Source: Gillisella terrae (GTDB lineage Bacteria > Pseudomonadota > Alphaproteobacteria > Rhizobiales > Rhizobiaceae). Taken from it: a stretch of DNA of 64,000 bases. The notes below the pieces were generated by a model. The model did not search any database. It worked only from the letters and a program-made list of their open reading frames with translations, and was not told the origin of the DNA. Shown here one piece after another: positions 9,356 through 19,103 of the stretch. Each line of letters begins with the position of its first letter. The first letter of the stretch is position 1. A program made the translations under genes and the position numbers. Where the stretch lies: contig NZ_SSOA01000010.1 in NCBI RefSeq assembly GCF_004801395.1, positions 112,042-176,041 on the forward strand, in the 5' to 3' direction.

Positions 9356-9878
9356 CAGAACCTCCTACAATCCGGAGCCTTGGAACCGTGCCATGCGCGT
9401 CTTCAAACGCGCGCAACCGGGTGCGAGCACGCGACAGCCGCGACATCAGGGTGCCAACCGGAATACCCAGCATGTCGGCGGCCTCCTGATAGGAAAACTC
9501 CTCAATAGCCACGAGATGCAACGCCTGCCGCTGCTCTTCCGGCAGTTCCATAAACGCCGCCCGCACCTGATTGAGCCGAACGACCTGTTCCTGACCGCTC
9601 TCAACAATCGGATCAAACAATTCGGCCGCAATCGCATCGCGCCGCTCTGCAGATTTTCTATGACGCACCCGGTCGACATGCGTGTTGTGCAAAATTGCAA
9701 ACAGCCAGCGACGCAGATTTCCGTCAGGACGAAAACTGCCATGACGCTCATAGGCCCGCACTAAGGCGTCATTGACCAGATCCTCGGCATCATCCTTGTT
9801 GCGCACGAGCGAGGTCGCATAACGCCGCAGTGCGGCAAGCTGTCCAATCACGTCAAATGAGCCAATTTTTTTGTCCAT
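9339..9878 (-). CDS. ECF-type RNA polymerase sigma factor
   Basis: A 179-residue sigma-70 family protein with only regions 2 and 4. Region 2 (about 12-80) contains DDAEDLVNDALVRAYERHGSFRPDGNLRRWLFAILHN. Region 4 (about 110-165) contains LPEEQRQALHLVAIEEFSYQEAADMLGIPVGTLMSRLSRARTRLR. Its partner anti-sigma factor overlaps downstream. A GGAATAA...CGTATA pair just upstream on the same strand might be its own autoregulated promoter. Its regulon cannot be read from the sequence. Confidence 0.93.
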   Translation of the reverse strand: MDKKIGSFDVIGQLAALRRYATSLVRNKDDAEDLVNDALVRAYERHGSFRPDGNLRRWLFAILHNTHVDRVRHRKSAERRDAIAAELFDPIVESGQEQVVRLNQVRAAFMELPEEQRQALHLVAIEEFSYQEAADMLGIPVGTLMSRLSRARTRLRAFEDAHGTVPRLRIVGGSDDTTT

Positions 9879-9884
9879 GCCCTA

Positions 9885-9912
9885 TATACGGAGCCACATG
9901 CTGACTTATTCC
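9885..9912 (-). promoter_or_regulatory. Possible ECF autoregulatory promoter
   Basis: On the minus strand GGAATAA and CGTATA are separated by 15 bases just before the sigma gene. A GGAA-type -35 and CGT-type -10 are common in ECF promoters. The start site would fall at or next to the ATG (9878), so the transcript would be nearly leaderless. Weak evidence. Confidence 0.3.
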
Positions 9913-9971
9913 ATGCTTTTACATTTTTTTTGACTCTGTCAGTTGGCGGCGGAAAAGGGCGCACAACAGAG

Positions 9972-10064
9972 GGGTGCGACAATTTGATTATTGGCAACTG
10001 CGCACCCAAAAATCACCCTAAGGCGACCTGTTTTATGCCGCACCTGCGAAGGTGAAGATTTTTG
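9972..10064 (+). promoter_or_regulatory. Structured region upstream of cyoA
   Basis: The 362-bp gap between the sigma gene and cyoA has several nested dyads: GGGTGCG (9972-9978) with CGCACCC (10001-10007), whose loop contains TTGATTATTGGCAA, a degenerate FNR/FixK-like box; CAAAAATC (10007-10014) with GATTTTTG (10057-10064); and inside it CACCT-GCGA-AGGTG (10041-10054). They could be operators or a folded cyo leader. No coding sequence is supported in the gap. Confidence 0.35.
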
Positions 10065-10240
10065 TAAGCCCCAGAATTAACGGGATTATTTTAGCGGAAG
10101 CCGAAGTCTAAAATGCAAAGCAATGGCCTGTTCTGACGCGAGAGCGCTTACATTAGAGACTCTGCCTGCGACAAAATGCGCATTTCTTCTTTGTAAAAAA
10201 GGACTAATTCGCCAGTACGCGCTTGATGTGAGTCAAAGTA

Positions 10241-11398
10241 ATGAAAAAAATCCCAGCACTACCAATTTTAATGCTAGCACCTTTGCTGCTGCTTTCCGGT
10301 TGCAATCTGGTTGTCATGTCGCCGTCTGGCGATATCGCAATGCAGCAACGCGACCTGATCATTTTCGCCACCGTTCTCATGTTGCTGATCATCGTTCCGG
10401 TGATTTTCCTGACATTGTTGTTTGCCTGGCGCTACCGCGCTTCGAACAAGTCGGCGACCTACCTTCCCGATTGGCACCATTCGACCAAGCTTGAGCTGAT
10501 TGTCTGGTCCGCGCCGATCGCGATCATTCTGGTTTTGGGCACCGTAACGTGGATTGCAACCCACCGGCTCGATCCATACCGGCCGTTGGATCGCCTTGAC
10601 GCAGAACGGGCTCTTCCAGCCGACGTGAAGCCGATGACGGTTGAAGTTGTGGCAATGGATTGGAAGTGGCTGTTTGTCTATCCTGATCTTGGCATTGCAA
10701 CAGTCAATGAACTGGCAGCGCCTGTGGATGTGCCAATCAACTTCAAGATCACAGCGCAATCTGTGATGAATTCCTTCTACATCCCTGCTTTGGCTGGACA
10801 GATCTACGCCATGCCGGGCATGCAGACCCAGCTCCACGGCATCATCAACAAGCCCGGCGTTTATGAAGGCTTCTCTGCCAACTACTCTGGTGCCGGTTTC
10901 TCCAACATGCGCTTCAAGTTCCACGGACTTGACCAGAAAGGCTTCGACAATTGGGTTGCCCAGGTCAAGGCAAATGGCACTGCGCTGAATCAGGACGCCT
11001 ATATGAAGCTCGAAAAGCCGAGCGAAAAGGACCCTGTTCGCTATTACGCTTCTACCGAGAAGAATCTCTACAACAAGATTCTCAACATGTGCGTTGATCC
11101 AGACAAGATGTGCGTCGACAAGATGATGCATATCGACATGATGGGTGGCGCTGGCAAAGAAAGCGCGGAAAACCGCGAGAAGCTGCAATATGACGACCGC
11201 GGTGTCGATTTGAGCGTCAGCCCTGATCACGGCGCAGAAGGTGCAAAAGAGCATTCCAGCGTCAAGACAGATGCAATGCCTGTCTCTTCGACCACCAAAT
11301 CCGACGATAACACCATGCATATGAACCATACCATGCCGGGAATGAACATGCCCGACAGCGAAAAAGACGCGGCGACGCCGGTTCAGACCAAGAACTGA
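10241..11398 (+). CDS. cyoA: Cytochrome bo3 ubiquinol oxidase subunit II (CyoA)
   Basis: A 385-residue lipoprotein subunit of the terminal oxidase. A lipobox LLLSGC puts the acylated cysteine at residue 21. Two membrane helices follow (about 45-70 and 88-108), then a periplasmic cupredoxin domain with [22 protein letters not shown] and [20 protein letters not shown]. The CuA cysteine pair of cytochrome c oxidases is absent, as expected for quinol oxidases. The protein is about 70 residues longer than E. coli CyoA and ends in a Met/His-rich tail ([15 protein letters not shown]). First gene of cyoABCD. The ribosome-binding site before ATG 10241 is poor. Confidence 0.95.
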   Translation: MKKIPALPILMLAPLLLLSGCNLVVMSPSGDIAMQQRDLIIFATVLMLLIIVPVIFLTLLFAWRYRASNKSATYLPDWHHSTKLELIVWSAPIAIILVLGTVTWIATHRLDPYRPLDRLDAERALPADVKPMTVEVVAMDWKWLFVYPDLGIATVNELAAPVDVPINFKITAQSVMNSFYIPALAGQIYAMPGMQTQLHGIINKPGVYEGFSANYSGAGFSNMRFKFHGLDQKGFDNWVAQVKANGTALNQDAYMKLEKPSEKDPVRYYASTEKNLYNKILNMCVDPDKMCVDKMMHIDMMGGAGKESAENREKLQYDDRGVDLSVSPDHGAEGAKEHSSVKTDAMPVSSTTKSDDNTMHMNHTMPGMNMPDSEKDAATPVQTKN

Positions 11399-11436
11399 AC
11401 CGCCATTCCGCCGCATTCAACTCAACGGGGCTTCCC

Positions 11437-13446
11437 ATGTTTTCCAACCCAGACATCATGAAGTTTATCTTCGGGCGTTTGACCTTAGAGTCCATCCCGT
11501 ACCACGAACCCATTCTTGTGGTGACATTCATTGCTGTTGCCATCGGCGGTGCAGCCGTGCTTGGCGCGGTCACCTATTTCAAACTGTGGGGCTATCTCTG
11601 GTCAGAGTGGTTCACCAGTGTTGACCACAAGAAAATCGGTATCATGTATATGATACTTGCCGTCATCATGCTGTTGCGCGGCTTTGCCGATGCCTTGATG
11701 ATGCGCGTTCAGCAAGCCATGGCCTTTAATGGTGACCCAGGCTTCTTCCCGCCCCATCACTACGACCAGATCTTCACCGCCCATGGCGTGATCATGATCT
11801 TCTTCGTCGCCATGCCGTTCGTCACAGGTTTGATGAACTTCGTGGTACCGTTGCAGATTGGTGCGCGCGACGTGTCCTTCCCCTTCCTGAACAATTTCTC
11901 GTTCTGGATGACGGTTGCTGGTGCCGTTGTGGTGATGATTTCGCTGTTTGTTGGCGAATTCGCCCGCACAGGCTGGCTGGCCTATCCGCCGCTGTCCGGT
12001 GGTGATTACAGTCCCGGCGTCGGCGTCGATTATTATATCTGGGGTCTACAGGTTGCTGGTGTTGGTACCACGCTGTCTGGTATCAACCTGATTGCAACCA
12101 TCGTTAAGATGCGCGCTCCAGGCATGACCTTCATGAAGATGCCAATCTTCACCTGGACATCGCTCTGCACCAACGTGTTGATCGTGGCCTCCTTCCCGAT
12201 CCTGACCGCTACACTCGCGCTGCTGTCGCTCGACCGCTACTTCGGCATGAACTTCTTCACAAACGATCTCGGCGGCAATCCGATGATGTATGTGAACATG
12301 ATCTGGATCTGGGGCCATCCTGAAGTTTACATTCTGGTCATTCCAGTGTTCGGCGTGTTCTCTGAAGTTGTGTCTGCCTTTTCTGGCAAGCGTCTCTTTG
12401 GCTACACCTCGATGGTCTATGCAACATGCAGCATCATGCTGCTGTCCTACCTCGTCTGGCTGCACCACTTCTTCACCATGGGCTCAGGCGCAAGTGTGAA
12501 CTCGTTCTTCGGCATCACCACGATGATCATCTCGATCCCCACGGGCGCGAAGATTTTCAACTGGCTGTTTACGATGTATCGTGGTCGCATCCGTTTCGAA
12601 GTGCCGATGCTGTGGACCATGGGCTTTATGGTCACCTTCGTCATCGGCGGTATGACGGGCGTTCTGCTCGCTGTTCCTCCTGCTGACTTCGTGCTTCACA
12701 ACTCGCTGTTCCTGATCGCACACTTTCACAACGTCATCATCGGCGGCGTGGTGTTTGGTGTGTTTGCAGGCATCAACTTCTGGTTCCCGAAAGCCTTCGG
12801 CTTCAAACTGGATGCCTTCTGGGGTAAGATGTCCTTCTGGTTCTGGCTGGTCGGCTTCTACTTTGCCTTCATGCCGCTCTACGTTCTGGGCCTGATGGGT
12901 GTTACCCGCCGTATGAACCAGTTTGATGATCCATCGTTGCAGATCTGGTTCGTCATTGCCGCTTTTGGTGCAGTGTTGATTGCAGCAGGTATCGGCTCGT
13001 TCATCGTGCAGATTGGCGTGAGCATCAAGAACCGCGAAAAGCTGCGCGACGTAACAGGCGACCCATGGGATGCCCGTACGCTGGAATGGTCGACCTCGTC
13101 ACCACCGCCTGCTTACAACTTCGCCTTCACACCCGTTATCCACGATCCTGACGCATGGGATGATATGAAGAAGCGTGGCTATAGCCGTCCGCTGCTTGGT
13201 TTCCGCCCAATTCATATGCCGAAAAACACCGGCACAGGCGTGATCCTGTCTGGCTTGAGCGTCGCTTTTGCATTTGGGATGATCTGGTACATGTGGTGGC
13301 TTGCAATCGTCTCCTTCGTTGCAATTGTCGCTGTCGCGATCGGTCACACGTTTAATTACAACCGCGACTATTACATCTCTGCGGAAGAAGTGGTGAACAC
13401 CGAAGCCACACGCACCGCTCTTCTGAGCAATAAAGGGGTGATCTGA
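11437..13446 (+). CDS. cyoB: Cytochrome bo3 ubiquinol oxidase subunit I (CyoB)
   Basis: A 669-residue catalytic subunit with about 15 membrane helices. It carries haem b and the haem o3/CuB site that reduces oxygen and pumps protons. Visible signatures are [22 protein letters not shown], the CuB helix [19 protein letters not shown] (His and Tyr cross-link region), WLHHFFTMG with two His, and [13 protein letters not shown] with the haem-ligand His pair. It follows cyoA by 38 bp and overlaps cyoC by one base. Confidence 0.97.
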   Translation: MFSNPDIMKFIFGRLTLESIPYHEPILVVTFIAVAIGGAAVLGAVTYFKLWGYLWSEWFTSVDHKKIGIMYMILAVIMLLRGFADALMMRVQQAMAFNGDPGFFPPHHYDQIFTAHGVIMIFFVAMPFVTGLMNFVVPLQIGARDVSFPFLNNFSFWMTVAGAVVVMISLFVGEFARTGWLAYPPLSGGDYSPGVGVDYYIWGLQVAGVGTTLSGINLIATIVKMRAPGMTFMKMPIFTWTSLCTNVLIVASFPILTATLALLSLDRYFGMNFFTNDLGGNPMMYVNMIWIWGHPEVYILVIPVFGVFSEVVSAFSGKRLFGYTSMVYATCSIMLLSYLVWLHHFFTMGSGASVNSFFGITTMIISIPTGAKIFNWLFTMYRGRIRFEVPMLWTMGFMVTFVIGGMTGVLLAVPPADFVLHNSLFLIAHFHNVIIGGVVFGVFAGINFWFPKAFGFKLDAFWGKMSFWFWLVGFYFAFMPLYVLGLMGVTRRMNQFDDPSLQIWFVIAAFGAVLIAAGIGSFIVQIGVSIKNREKLRDVTGDPWDARTLEWSTSSPPPAYNFAFTPVIHDPDAWDDMKKRGYSRPLLGFRPIHMPKNTGTGVILSGLSVAFAFGMIWYMWWLAIVSFVAIVAVAIGHTFNYNRDYYISAEEVVNTEATRTALLSNKGVI

Positions 13447-14063
13447 TGGATCCGAGAAGTAATAAGGCTACAAAGCCGGAATTTTACCTCACAGAGGACC
13501 ACCATCCGGAAAGCAGCACGAACCTGGGGTTCTGGCTGTATCTGATGAGCGACTGCCTCATCTTTGCGATGCTGTTCGCAACCTATGCCGTGCTTGGCCG
13601 CAATTATGCGGCCGGCCCTTCGCCTGCTGACCTGTTTGACCTCAAGCTGGTTGCCATCAACACAGCAATGCTGCTGTTCTCGTCCATCACCTATGGCTTC
13701 GCCATGCTGGCAATGGAAAAGAAAAATCAGTCTGCAACGCTGATCTGGCTGGCCATCACCGGCTTGTTCGGCGCGGTGTTCATCTATCTCGAGCTCTATG
13801 AGTTCGTGCATTTGATCCATGAAGGTGCAGGCCCGAGCCGCAGCGCATTCCTCTCAGCCTTCTTCACGCTGGTTGGAACACACGGCTTGCACGTGACCTT
13901 CGGTCTGATCTGGCTGGTCACGCTCATGGTACAGGTCAAGAAACATGGTTTGAATGATGCAAACAAGCGTCGCCTGATGTGCCTTTCGATGTTCTGGCAC
14001 TTCCTGGACGTTGTCTGGATCGGCGTATTTTCCTACGTTTACCTGCTGGGAGTTATCGGATGA
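13446..14063 (+). CDS. cyoC: Cytochrome bo3 ubiquinol oxidase subunit III (CyoC)
   Basis: A 205-residue membrane protein with five predicted helices, matching subunit III of haem-copper quinol oxidases. Characteristic parts are [24 protein letters not shown] near residue 28, [42 protein letters not shown], and the final [23 protein letters not shown]. The start ATG shares a base with the cyoB stop, and the stop overlaps the cyoD start, indicating a tightly coupled operon. Confidence 0.97.
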   Translation: MDPRSNKATKPEFYLTEDHHPESSTNLGFWLYLMSDCLIFAMLFATYAVLGRNYAAGPSPADLFDLKLVAINTAMLLFSSITYGFAMLAMEKKNQSATLIWLAITGLFGAVFIYLELYEFVHLIHEGAGPSRSAFLSAFFTLVGTHGLHVTFGLIWLVTLMVQVKKHGLNDANKRRLMCLSMFWHFLDVVWIGVFSYVYLLGVIG

Positions 14064-14446
14064 GCGAGAACGCACATGCTCACGATCATGGTCATCATTC
14101 AGGCGGCCATGAAGCAAGCCACGGCAGTGTGAAAAGCTATGTCACCGGCTTTATCCTCTCTGTCATCCTCACCGCCATTCCTTTTTGGATGGTCATGAGC
14201 GGTGCCATTGAAAACAAAGCCCTGCTGGCTGGTCTGGTCATGGCCATTGGTGCCGTACAGATTGTGGTTCACATGATCTACTTCCTGCACATGAACACCA
14301 AATCTGAAGGCGGCTGGACCGTAATGGCGCTGATGTTCACGGTGATCATCGTGGTGATCGCCCTGTCTGGTTCGCTTTGGGTTATGCATCACCTGAATAC
14401 AAACATGATGCCCATGGGCGTCGAGATGATGAGAAATATGCCCTAA
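14060..14446 (+). CDS. cyoD: Cytochrome bo3 ubiquinol oxidase subunit IV (CyoD)
   Basis: A 128-residue small subunit that helps assemble the CuB site. The ATG at 14060 overlaps the cyoC TGA in ATGA; a longer frame upstream lies inside cyoC and is not used. Three membrane helices follow a His-rich N-terminus ([17 protein letters not shown]). The block [21 protein letters not shown] is typical of CyoD. It is the last subunit gene; a hairpin follows at 14461. Confidence 0.95.
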   Translation: MSENAHAHDHGHHSGGHEASHGSVKSYVTGFILSVILTAIPFWMVMSGAIENKALLAGLVMAIGAVQIVVHMIYFLHMNTKSEGGWTVMALMFTVIIVVIALSGSLWVMHHLNTNMMPMGVEMMRNMP

Positions 14447-14460
14447 TCAGGCTTTATCCT

Positions 14461-14487
14461 CGGGCGGCCTAAAAGCCGCCCGACCCT
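14461..14487 (+). terminator. Hairpin after cyoD
   Basis: An 8-bp perfect stem, CGGGCGGC and GCCGCCCG (14461-14468, 14475-14482), with a CTAAAA loop is followed by ACCCTTTT. It probably terminates or attenuates transcription into the SURF1 gene. Confidence 0.7.
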
Positions 14488-14502
14488 TTTCAGGATTTTA
14501 AA

Positions 14503-15240
14503 ATGTCCACTGCCCCCGCCCCTCGACAAAGCGTTGCTCGCAAAGCTTTTCTTTCTGCTTTTTTGCTCTTGGCTTGCGCAGCATTCGTAGCATTGGGCAT
14601 CTGGCAGATTGAGCGTCTTGGATGGAAGCGTGATCTCATCGCGCGCGTCGACTCCCGCGTCCACGCCGCGCCCGTGCAGGCTCCTGCGCCGACTCAATGG
14701 CAAAAGATCAACCAGCAAGACGACGAATACAAGCATATCCAGATCACCGGTGAATTTGACAATTCAAAAGAAACATACGTCTACGCCTCGACTGCGCTTG
14801 GTGCGGGCTACTGGGTTTTGACCCCATTGACCACACCTGATGGCGGCGAAACCATCTTGATCAATCGCGGTTTTGTCCCTTTGGACAAGAAATCCCCCTC
14901 GACCCGTCTCGACGGCCAGATTAAAGGTACTGTGACGGTCACAGGCCTGCTGCGTCTGTCTGAACCAAAGGGCACCCTTTTACGCTCCAATGTGCCACAA
15001 GACGACAGATGGTACTCCCGCGACGTCGCAGCCATTGCCGCCAAACGGAACCTGAGCAATGTCGCGCCCTATTTCATTGATGCGGACAAATCCGACAGGG
15101 GTGACACGTTACCAGTCGGCGGCCTCACTCAGGTGAAATTCCCCAACAGCCATCTTCAATATGCCATAACGTGGTTTGCCATGGCCTTTATGACCTTGGC
15201 TTTTCTCTGGTATTTGCTTCGCCATTCCCCGAAGTCATAA
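14503..15240 (+). CDS. SURF1-family oxidase assembly protein
   Basis: A 245-residue protein with one membrane helix near the N-terminus (KAFLSAFLLLACAAFVALGIWQIERLGWKRDLI) and one at the C-terminus (YAITWFAMAFMTLAFLWYLL), flanking a periplasmic domain. The sequences GIWQIERLGWK, NRGFVPLDKKSP and the C-terminal TWFAMA are SURF1 hallmarks. SURF1 proteins help insert haem into subunit I of haem-copper oxidases. Its place right after cyoABCD suggests service to the bo3 oxidase. Confidence 0.93.
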   Translation: MSTAPAPRQSVARKAFLSAFLLLACAAFVALGIWQIERLGWKRDLIARVDSRVHAAPVQAPAPTQWQKINQQDDEYKHIQITGEFDNSKETYVYASTALGAGYWVLTPLTTPDGGETILINRGFVPLDKKSPSTRLDGQIKGTVTVTGLLRLSEPKGTLLRSNVPQDDRWYSRDVAAIAAKRNLSNVAPYFIDADKSDRGDTLPVGGLTQVKFPNSHLQYAITWFAMAFMTLAFLWYLLRHSPKS

Positions 15241-15803
15241 AACCTGACATACCCGCAATTGCTTTTCAGTTCCGTCCCGCAGCCGCGCAGCACAAACAAT
15301 TCGTTATCGCCGCCTAGAAGCGTCCGATGCGTGGAAAATGCCATCCCATATCACCTAAAACCCCGGAACATGGAATCTTTTCCGGCCTGATAATCTTAAT
15401 GTGACGACACCTCAGCGTGTACTTTGCTTAAAACCCTCCTATTACCAGGCTTGCGACGTCCTTCGCCTTTTGCAAGGCATTGGCATGGTCATCTGTGATC
15501 TGTTTGAGTTGAAAGTTTGCGCTTTCAACGGGGCCGAGTGTCTGGGCTCCAGCTTGGCTGTGAGGTCTGATACATAATACTCGGAGAACATCATCGTTTC
15601 GGCCTTGGCAACAACTTCTTCCGTGATCTGGCGATAGTGCTCAACCGAGAACGGGACATGAATGTGTCGTAGGTCAACGACCTCAGTCACAAAGCCCCGT
15701 GCCCATCCCGGAGAAAACTACAGGCATGGTCTCCACCTTTCTGCGTCGTCGGCCCGTTTATGCATTCTATCACCATCCTCATTCCCCAGAGAAAAGGAGA
15801 GGT
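15241..15803. other. Region between SURF1 and integrase remnant
   Basis: No recognisable gene. One open frame on the minus strand (15442-15690, GTG start, beginning MTEVVDLRHIHVPFSVEHYRQ) would give 82 residues of unknown family and may be a gene fragment. A dyad CCGGAA...TTCCGG occurs near 15362-15388. The stretch probably belongs to the decayed outer end of the tRNA-Ser integration region, but no third attachment copy was found by eye. Confidence 0.3.
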
Positions 15804-16819
15804 TTAACCAACGACCTCCCCGCCAAGCACATGTGTTCTGGGTTCAGACCGTGGCGTATCGGACGGTGATGGCGATTGTGCGTTTTGGGGCAAAGTCAGG
15901 GGTCCGCGACCTGTCAGCCGTTGGAGTGTCTGTATCGCCTCAATGGTCTGGCGCGCCAGAGGAACAAGGTGATCCCGGCTTTGATCGTTCTTGTATTGAA
16001 GGCGAAGCTTCATCCGCTCCGCTGGGATTTGCCAAATACCCTGAGTGAGGCTTTCCTCGTCCCATTCCGACCATTGAGTGGCAATCAATGTGCCTGGCCG
16101 CACCGCTGTCAGAGCAAGGATACGCAGCGCAAGTCTTGTCACTGGGTGACTTGGCGTGGCTATGGCTGCCAGTAGCATCTCCCTCGCCTCCTCCAGATCA
16201 ACAACAGCGGGCTGCCTGCCCTTGATCAAGGGAGCCATCGCCTTTTGTACCGTCGCAGCTGGATCGTCTTTGGCGCGACCTGTGGCGATACCATAAACGA
16301 AAACAGCAGACATGCGCTGACGCACGCGCCGCGCTGTCTCGATTGCACCCCGGCGTTCAATCAATCGCAGCACCGGCAGAATGTCGGTTGGCTGCAAATC
16401 GTTGATTGGCCGCGCGCCGATATGCGGGAAGACCTCTTTTTCCAAGCTTTCGATAACATCGGAAGCGTGACGCTCAACCCACTGCGATTTTTGCAGATCA
16501 TACCATTCGCGCGCCAACTGCTCGAAGGTATTAAGCGCTGCCAGTTTGCTGGCAAATTTGTTCATCTTTTTCAGGACAGAGGGGTCTCTACCCTCTCGTA
16601 GCTCGGCCTTGGCTTTATCGCGCGCCGCTCTCGCATCCGCCAGGCAATATGGGGATATGCCCCAAGCGCCAGCAGCTTTTCTTTTCCGTCAACCCGATAC
16701 CTCGAGCGCCATAATTTCGACCCTGACACTGCAACCTGCAAATCAAACCCGCCGCTGTCAGAGATCTTTTACGCTTTCTCAGCCACGTGCGCTTTCTTGA
16801 TTGGTGCGTCTGTCAGCGT
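15804..16819 (-). pseudogene. P4-type tyrosine integrase remnant (copy 1)
   Basis: Reads like a DUF4102/P4-family phage integrase. The arm-binding and core-binding parts are present (FEQLAREWYDLQKSQWVERHASDVIESLEKEVFPHIGARPINDL), as is the first catalytic Arg region (LALRILALTAVRPGTLIATQWSEW). After TGRGPL the sequence departs from the family and stops, so the catalytic HxxR and Tyr are missing. At the 5' end the expected ATG is ACG (16817-16819), codon 17 is TAA (16769-16771), and one base is missing near 16645. The gene is dead. Its 5' half is duplicated at 32315-32789. Confidence 0.85.
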
Positions 16820-16987
16820 TCATCGCATCTTATCGATCCCCCCATTGTTTCGGACCATACCCGTAATCTGCGGGCTATGTGGGTAAATTTGAAAACAACG
16901 GAGTATCTTAGAAACTCGAAAAAACGGTTTTCAAGGCTTAACGTACATTGGAAAACAGTGGAAAATCGAAAAATGGCGGAAGAGGTG
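16346..16987. repeat. Direct repeat copy 1 (integrase 5' part plus attachment core)
   Basis: This 642-bp segment recurs in the same orientation at 32315-32958. The first 240 or so bases look identical and the rest differ by scattered substitutions and small indels. Both copies end at the same 14-bp tRNA-derived core. It marks the left boundary of the polysaccharide island. Confidence 0.93.
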
Positions 16988-17202
16988 CCGGTCAATTATG
17001 TTTTTTATAGTGCGGTTTTATTAAAATACTTCATCCATAAAATGAACAATACCCCTGAAATACCCCGCAAATATTAGAACGGACCGGCATCGATCCTTCG
17101 CAGGGAGCAGGCGTGTAAATATGACCTGGCAAACAATAAAAAGACTATTCTAAGAAACCATCGGGTTGCGGCGGTTTTGTTCACTCAGGCCATATACTCA
17201 GA
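16820..17202. other. Non-coding stretch with attachment core
   Basis: Holds the integrase upstream region, shared with the copy near the tRNA, and the attachment core at 16974. The stretch from 16988 to the manC-type stop shows no gene. Confidence 0.5.
16974..16987. other. Attachment-site core, distal copy
   Basis: TGGCGGAAGAGGTG equals the last 14 bases of the tRNA-Ser gene at 32945-32958 (complement of CACCTCTTCCGCCA). Identity with the second repeat copy ends at exactly this point, as expected for the far end of an element inserted into the tRNA 3' end. Confidence 0.8.
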
Positions 17203-18630
17203 TCAGGTTCTGCCGAACTCGTCGACCAGACGCACAATGTCGTCTTCGCCAAGGTAGGATCCGGTCTGCACCTCAATCATCTCCAGCAGAATCTTGCCCG
17301 GATTGCCCAGCCGATGCACCGAGCCTTGCGGAATGTAAATCGACTGGCTTTCATGCAAGATTGTCACCGTGTCATCAATAGTGACTTCGGCAGCCCCCTT
17401 GACACAAATCCAATGTTCGGCGCGGTGGTGATGTTTTTGCAAGGACAGTTTCTTGCCGGGATGCACAAACAGACGCTTGACCTGAAAACGATCCCCGCTG
17501 AGGATGGAGGTATAGCCGCCCCATGGACGAAGGGAGGTCGGATGCGTTTCCGTCAGGCGTGCGGTTGTCTCACTGGCGGCCAGAATCTTAACCAGATTGC
17601 CGACATCCTGGGCATTGTCCAGTCGCCCGACAAAAACCGCGTCTTCGCTGGCAATAACCGCTACACCATCCATGCCCTGCACGGCCATATGGCTATTGCG
17701 CGAAATCACCAGAGAATTCCTGGTGTTGTGAACGGTGACATTGCCTTGCACAACATTGCCATCGGAATCGGCATTGCCGGTTTTCCAAACGGCATCCCAA
17801 CTGCCCATGTCTGACCAGGTGAAGGCGGCGGGCACCACGGCAGCCTTTTTGGTCTTTTCCATCACCGCATAATCAATCGAGATCGACGGCGCCTCGGCAA
17901 AGGCTTTGGCGTCGAGCCGAAGAAAATCAAAGTCCTTGCTGGATTTGGCCACTGCTTCGGTTGCCGCCGCCATGACGCTGGGCGCAAAGGCTTCCAACTC
18001 GGTGATAATGCCGCTCGCTGAAAATAGGAACATGCCGGAATTCCAATAGAAATTGCCCGCTTCCAGCAATGTTCTGGCCTTGGTCCCATCGGGCTTTTCA
18101 ATGAAGCGCTGGACAATATAGACGCCGTTTTCCAGATCATCACCAAGCTCGATATAGCCGTAACCGGTGGCGGGCTCGGTTGGATGAATGCCAAATGTCA
18201 CCAGCTTGCCGGTTTTTGCCGCCGTTGCCGCTCTCGCGATCGAGCCAGTGTAGATGTCGTCTACGGTGATGGCGTGATCGGACGGCAGAAGCAAGAGCAG
18301 GGCATCGTCGCCAAAACGATCGGCCGCCACACGCGCTGCAACGGCAACGGCTGCCGCCGTATTGCGCGCCATGGGCTCCAACACGATGCCGGACAGGGCG
18401 ACGCCTTGTTCGCGTGCCTGTTCGGCCACCCGAAAGCGAAACTCCTCATTGGTCACAATGATCGGTGCTTCATACATGGCATCATCGCGAACGCGATTTA
18501 AGGTCGACTGAAAAAGTGTTTCGTCACCAATCATTTTCAAAAACTGCTTGGCGGCGCTTGCGCGCGACAAAGGCCATAGCCGGGTGCCTTTTCCGCCAGC
18601 CATGATCACGGGGACGATTTTATCAGTCAT
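17203..18630 (-). CDS. Mannose-1-phosphate guanylyltransferase / mannose-6-phosphate isomerase
   Basis: A 475-residue bifunctional enzyme of the AlgA/ManC type that makes GDP-mannose from mannose-1-phosphate and may interconvert fructose-6-P and mannose-6-P. ATG 18630 follows AGAAGGA; the frame is open nine codons further but without a site. The nucleotide-binding signature MAGGKGTRLWPLSR lies at residues 10-23, with FIEKPDGTKA and NSGMFLFSA further on. The C-terminal cupin isomerase domain carries SLQKHHHRAEHW (metal-binding His). It is inside the island and presumably supplies GDP-mannose (or GDP-fucose/rhamnose precursor) to the neighbouring glycosyltransferases. Confidence 0.93.
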   Translation of the reverse strand: MTDKIVPVIMAGGKGTRLWPLSRASAAKQFLKMIGDETLFQSTLNRVRDDAMYEAPIIVTNEEFRFRVAEQAREQGVALSGIVLEPMARNTAAAVAVAARVAADRFGDDALLLLLPSDHAITVDDIYTGSIARAATAAKTGKLVTFGIHPTEPATGYGYIELGDDLENGVYIVQRFIEKPDGTKARTLLEAGNFYWNSGMFLFSASGIITELEAFAPSVMAAATEAVAKSSKDFDFLRLDAKAFAEAPSISIDYAVMEKTKKAAVVPAAFTWSDMGSWDAVWKTGNADSDGNVVQGNVTVHNTRNSLVISRNSHMAVQGMDGVAVIASEDAVFVGRLDNAQDVGNLVKILAASETTARLTETHPTSLRPWGGYTSILSGDRFQVKRLFVHPGKKLSLQKHHHRAEHWICVKGAAEVTIDDTVTILHESQSIYIPQGSVHRLGNPGKILLEMIEVQTGSYLGEDDIVRLVDEFGRT

Positions 18631-18836
18631 GTTCAATCCTTCTGATTTAAGGCCCATAAAATGGTCTCTCGTAGTTTGCTCTAACGCAGGGCGAAGATTG
18701 GTGCGAGAAATTTCTGCATGTCCAAAACGTTATGCGACGATATTTAAAATTAGAGTGACGTGCCCCCAATAAATTAGGCCATTTAGAACTGGAATTTTCC
18801 ACTTATGATCCCTGCAGGGAAGAAGAGGAGAATTCG

Positions 18837-19103
18837 ATGAAAGCCTCGAAGTTTACGGAAGCGCAGATTGCATTTGTGTTGAAGCAGGCAGCGGATGGAA
18901 CACCGGTTGGCGATGTTTGCCGCAAGGCTGGAATATCTGACGCGACGTTTTACAACTGGCGTAAAAAATATGCGGGCCTGATGCCCTCTGAGATGAAGCG
19001 CCTGCGCCAACTTGAAGAGGAGAACGCCAAGCTGAAGCGGATCGTTGCCGACCTTTCGCTCGACAAGGCTATGCTTCAGGACGTGTTGTCAAAAAAGCTC
19101 TGA
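18837..19103 (+). CDS. IS3-family transposase OrfA
   Basis: An 88-residue helix-turn-helix protein with a C-terminal leucine-zipper stretch (MKRLRQLEEENAKLKRIVADLSLDKAMLQDVLSKK), typical of IS407-group OrfA. ATG 18837 is preceded by AGAGGAG. Near the end the bases A AAA AAG (19086-19092 region, in TCAAAAAAGCTCTGA) form a perfect -1 slippery heptamer in the correct register, the usual device for making the OrfAB transposase. Confidence 0.92.
   Translation: MKASKFTEAQIAFVLKQAADGTPVGDVCRKAGISDATFYNWRKKYAGLMPSEMKRLRQLEEENAKLKRIVADLSLDKAMLQDVLSKKL

Noticed and set aside
9984..9997. FNR/FixK box TTGATTATTGGCAA as a firm site
   Set aside because: Only the left half fits the TTGAT-N4-ATCAA consensus; kept only as a remark.
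10274..11416. 380-codon open frame on the minus strand
   Set aside because: Antisense shadow of cyoA; low-complexity His/Arg-rich translation and no ribosome-binding site.
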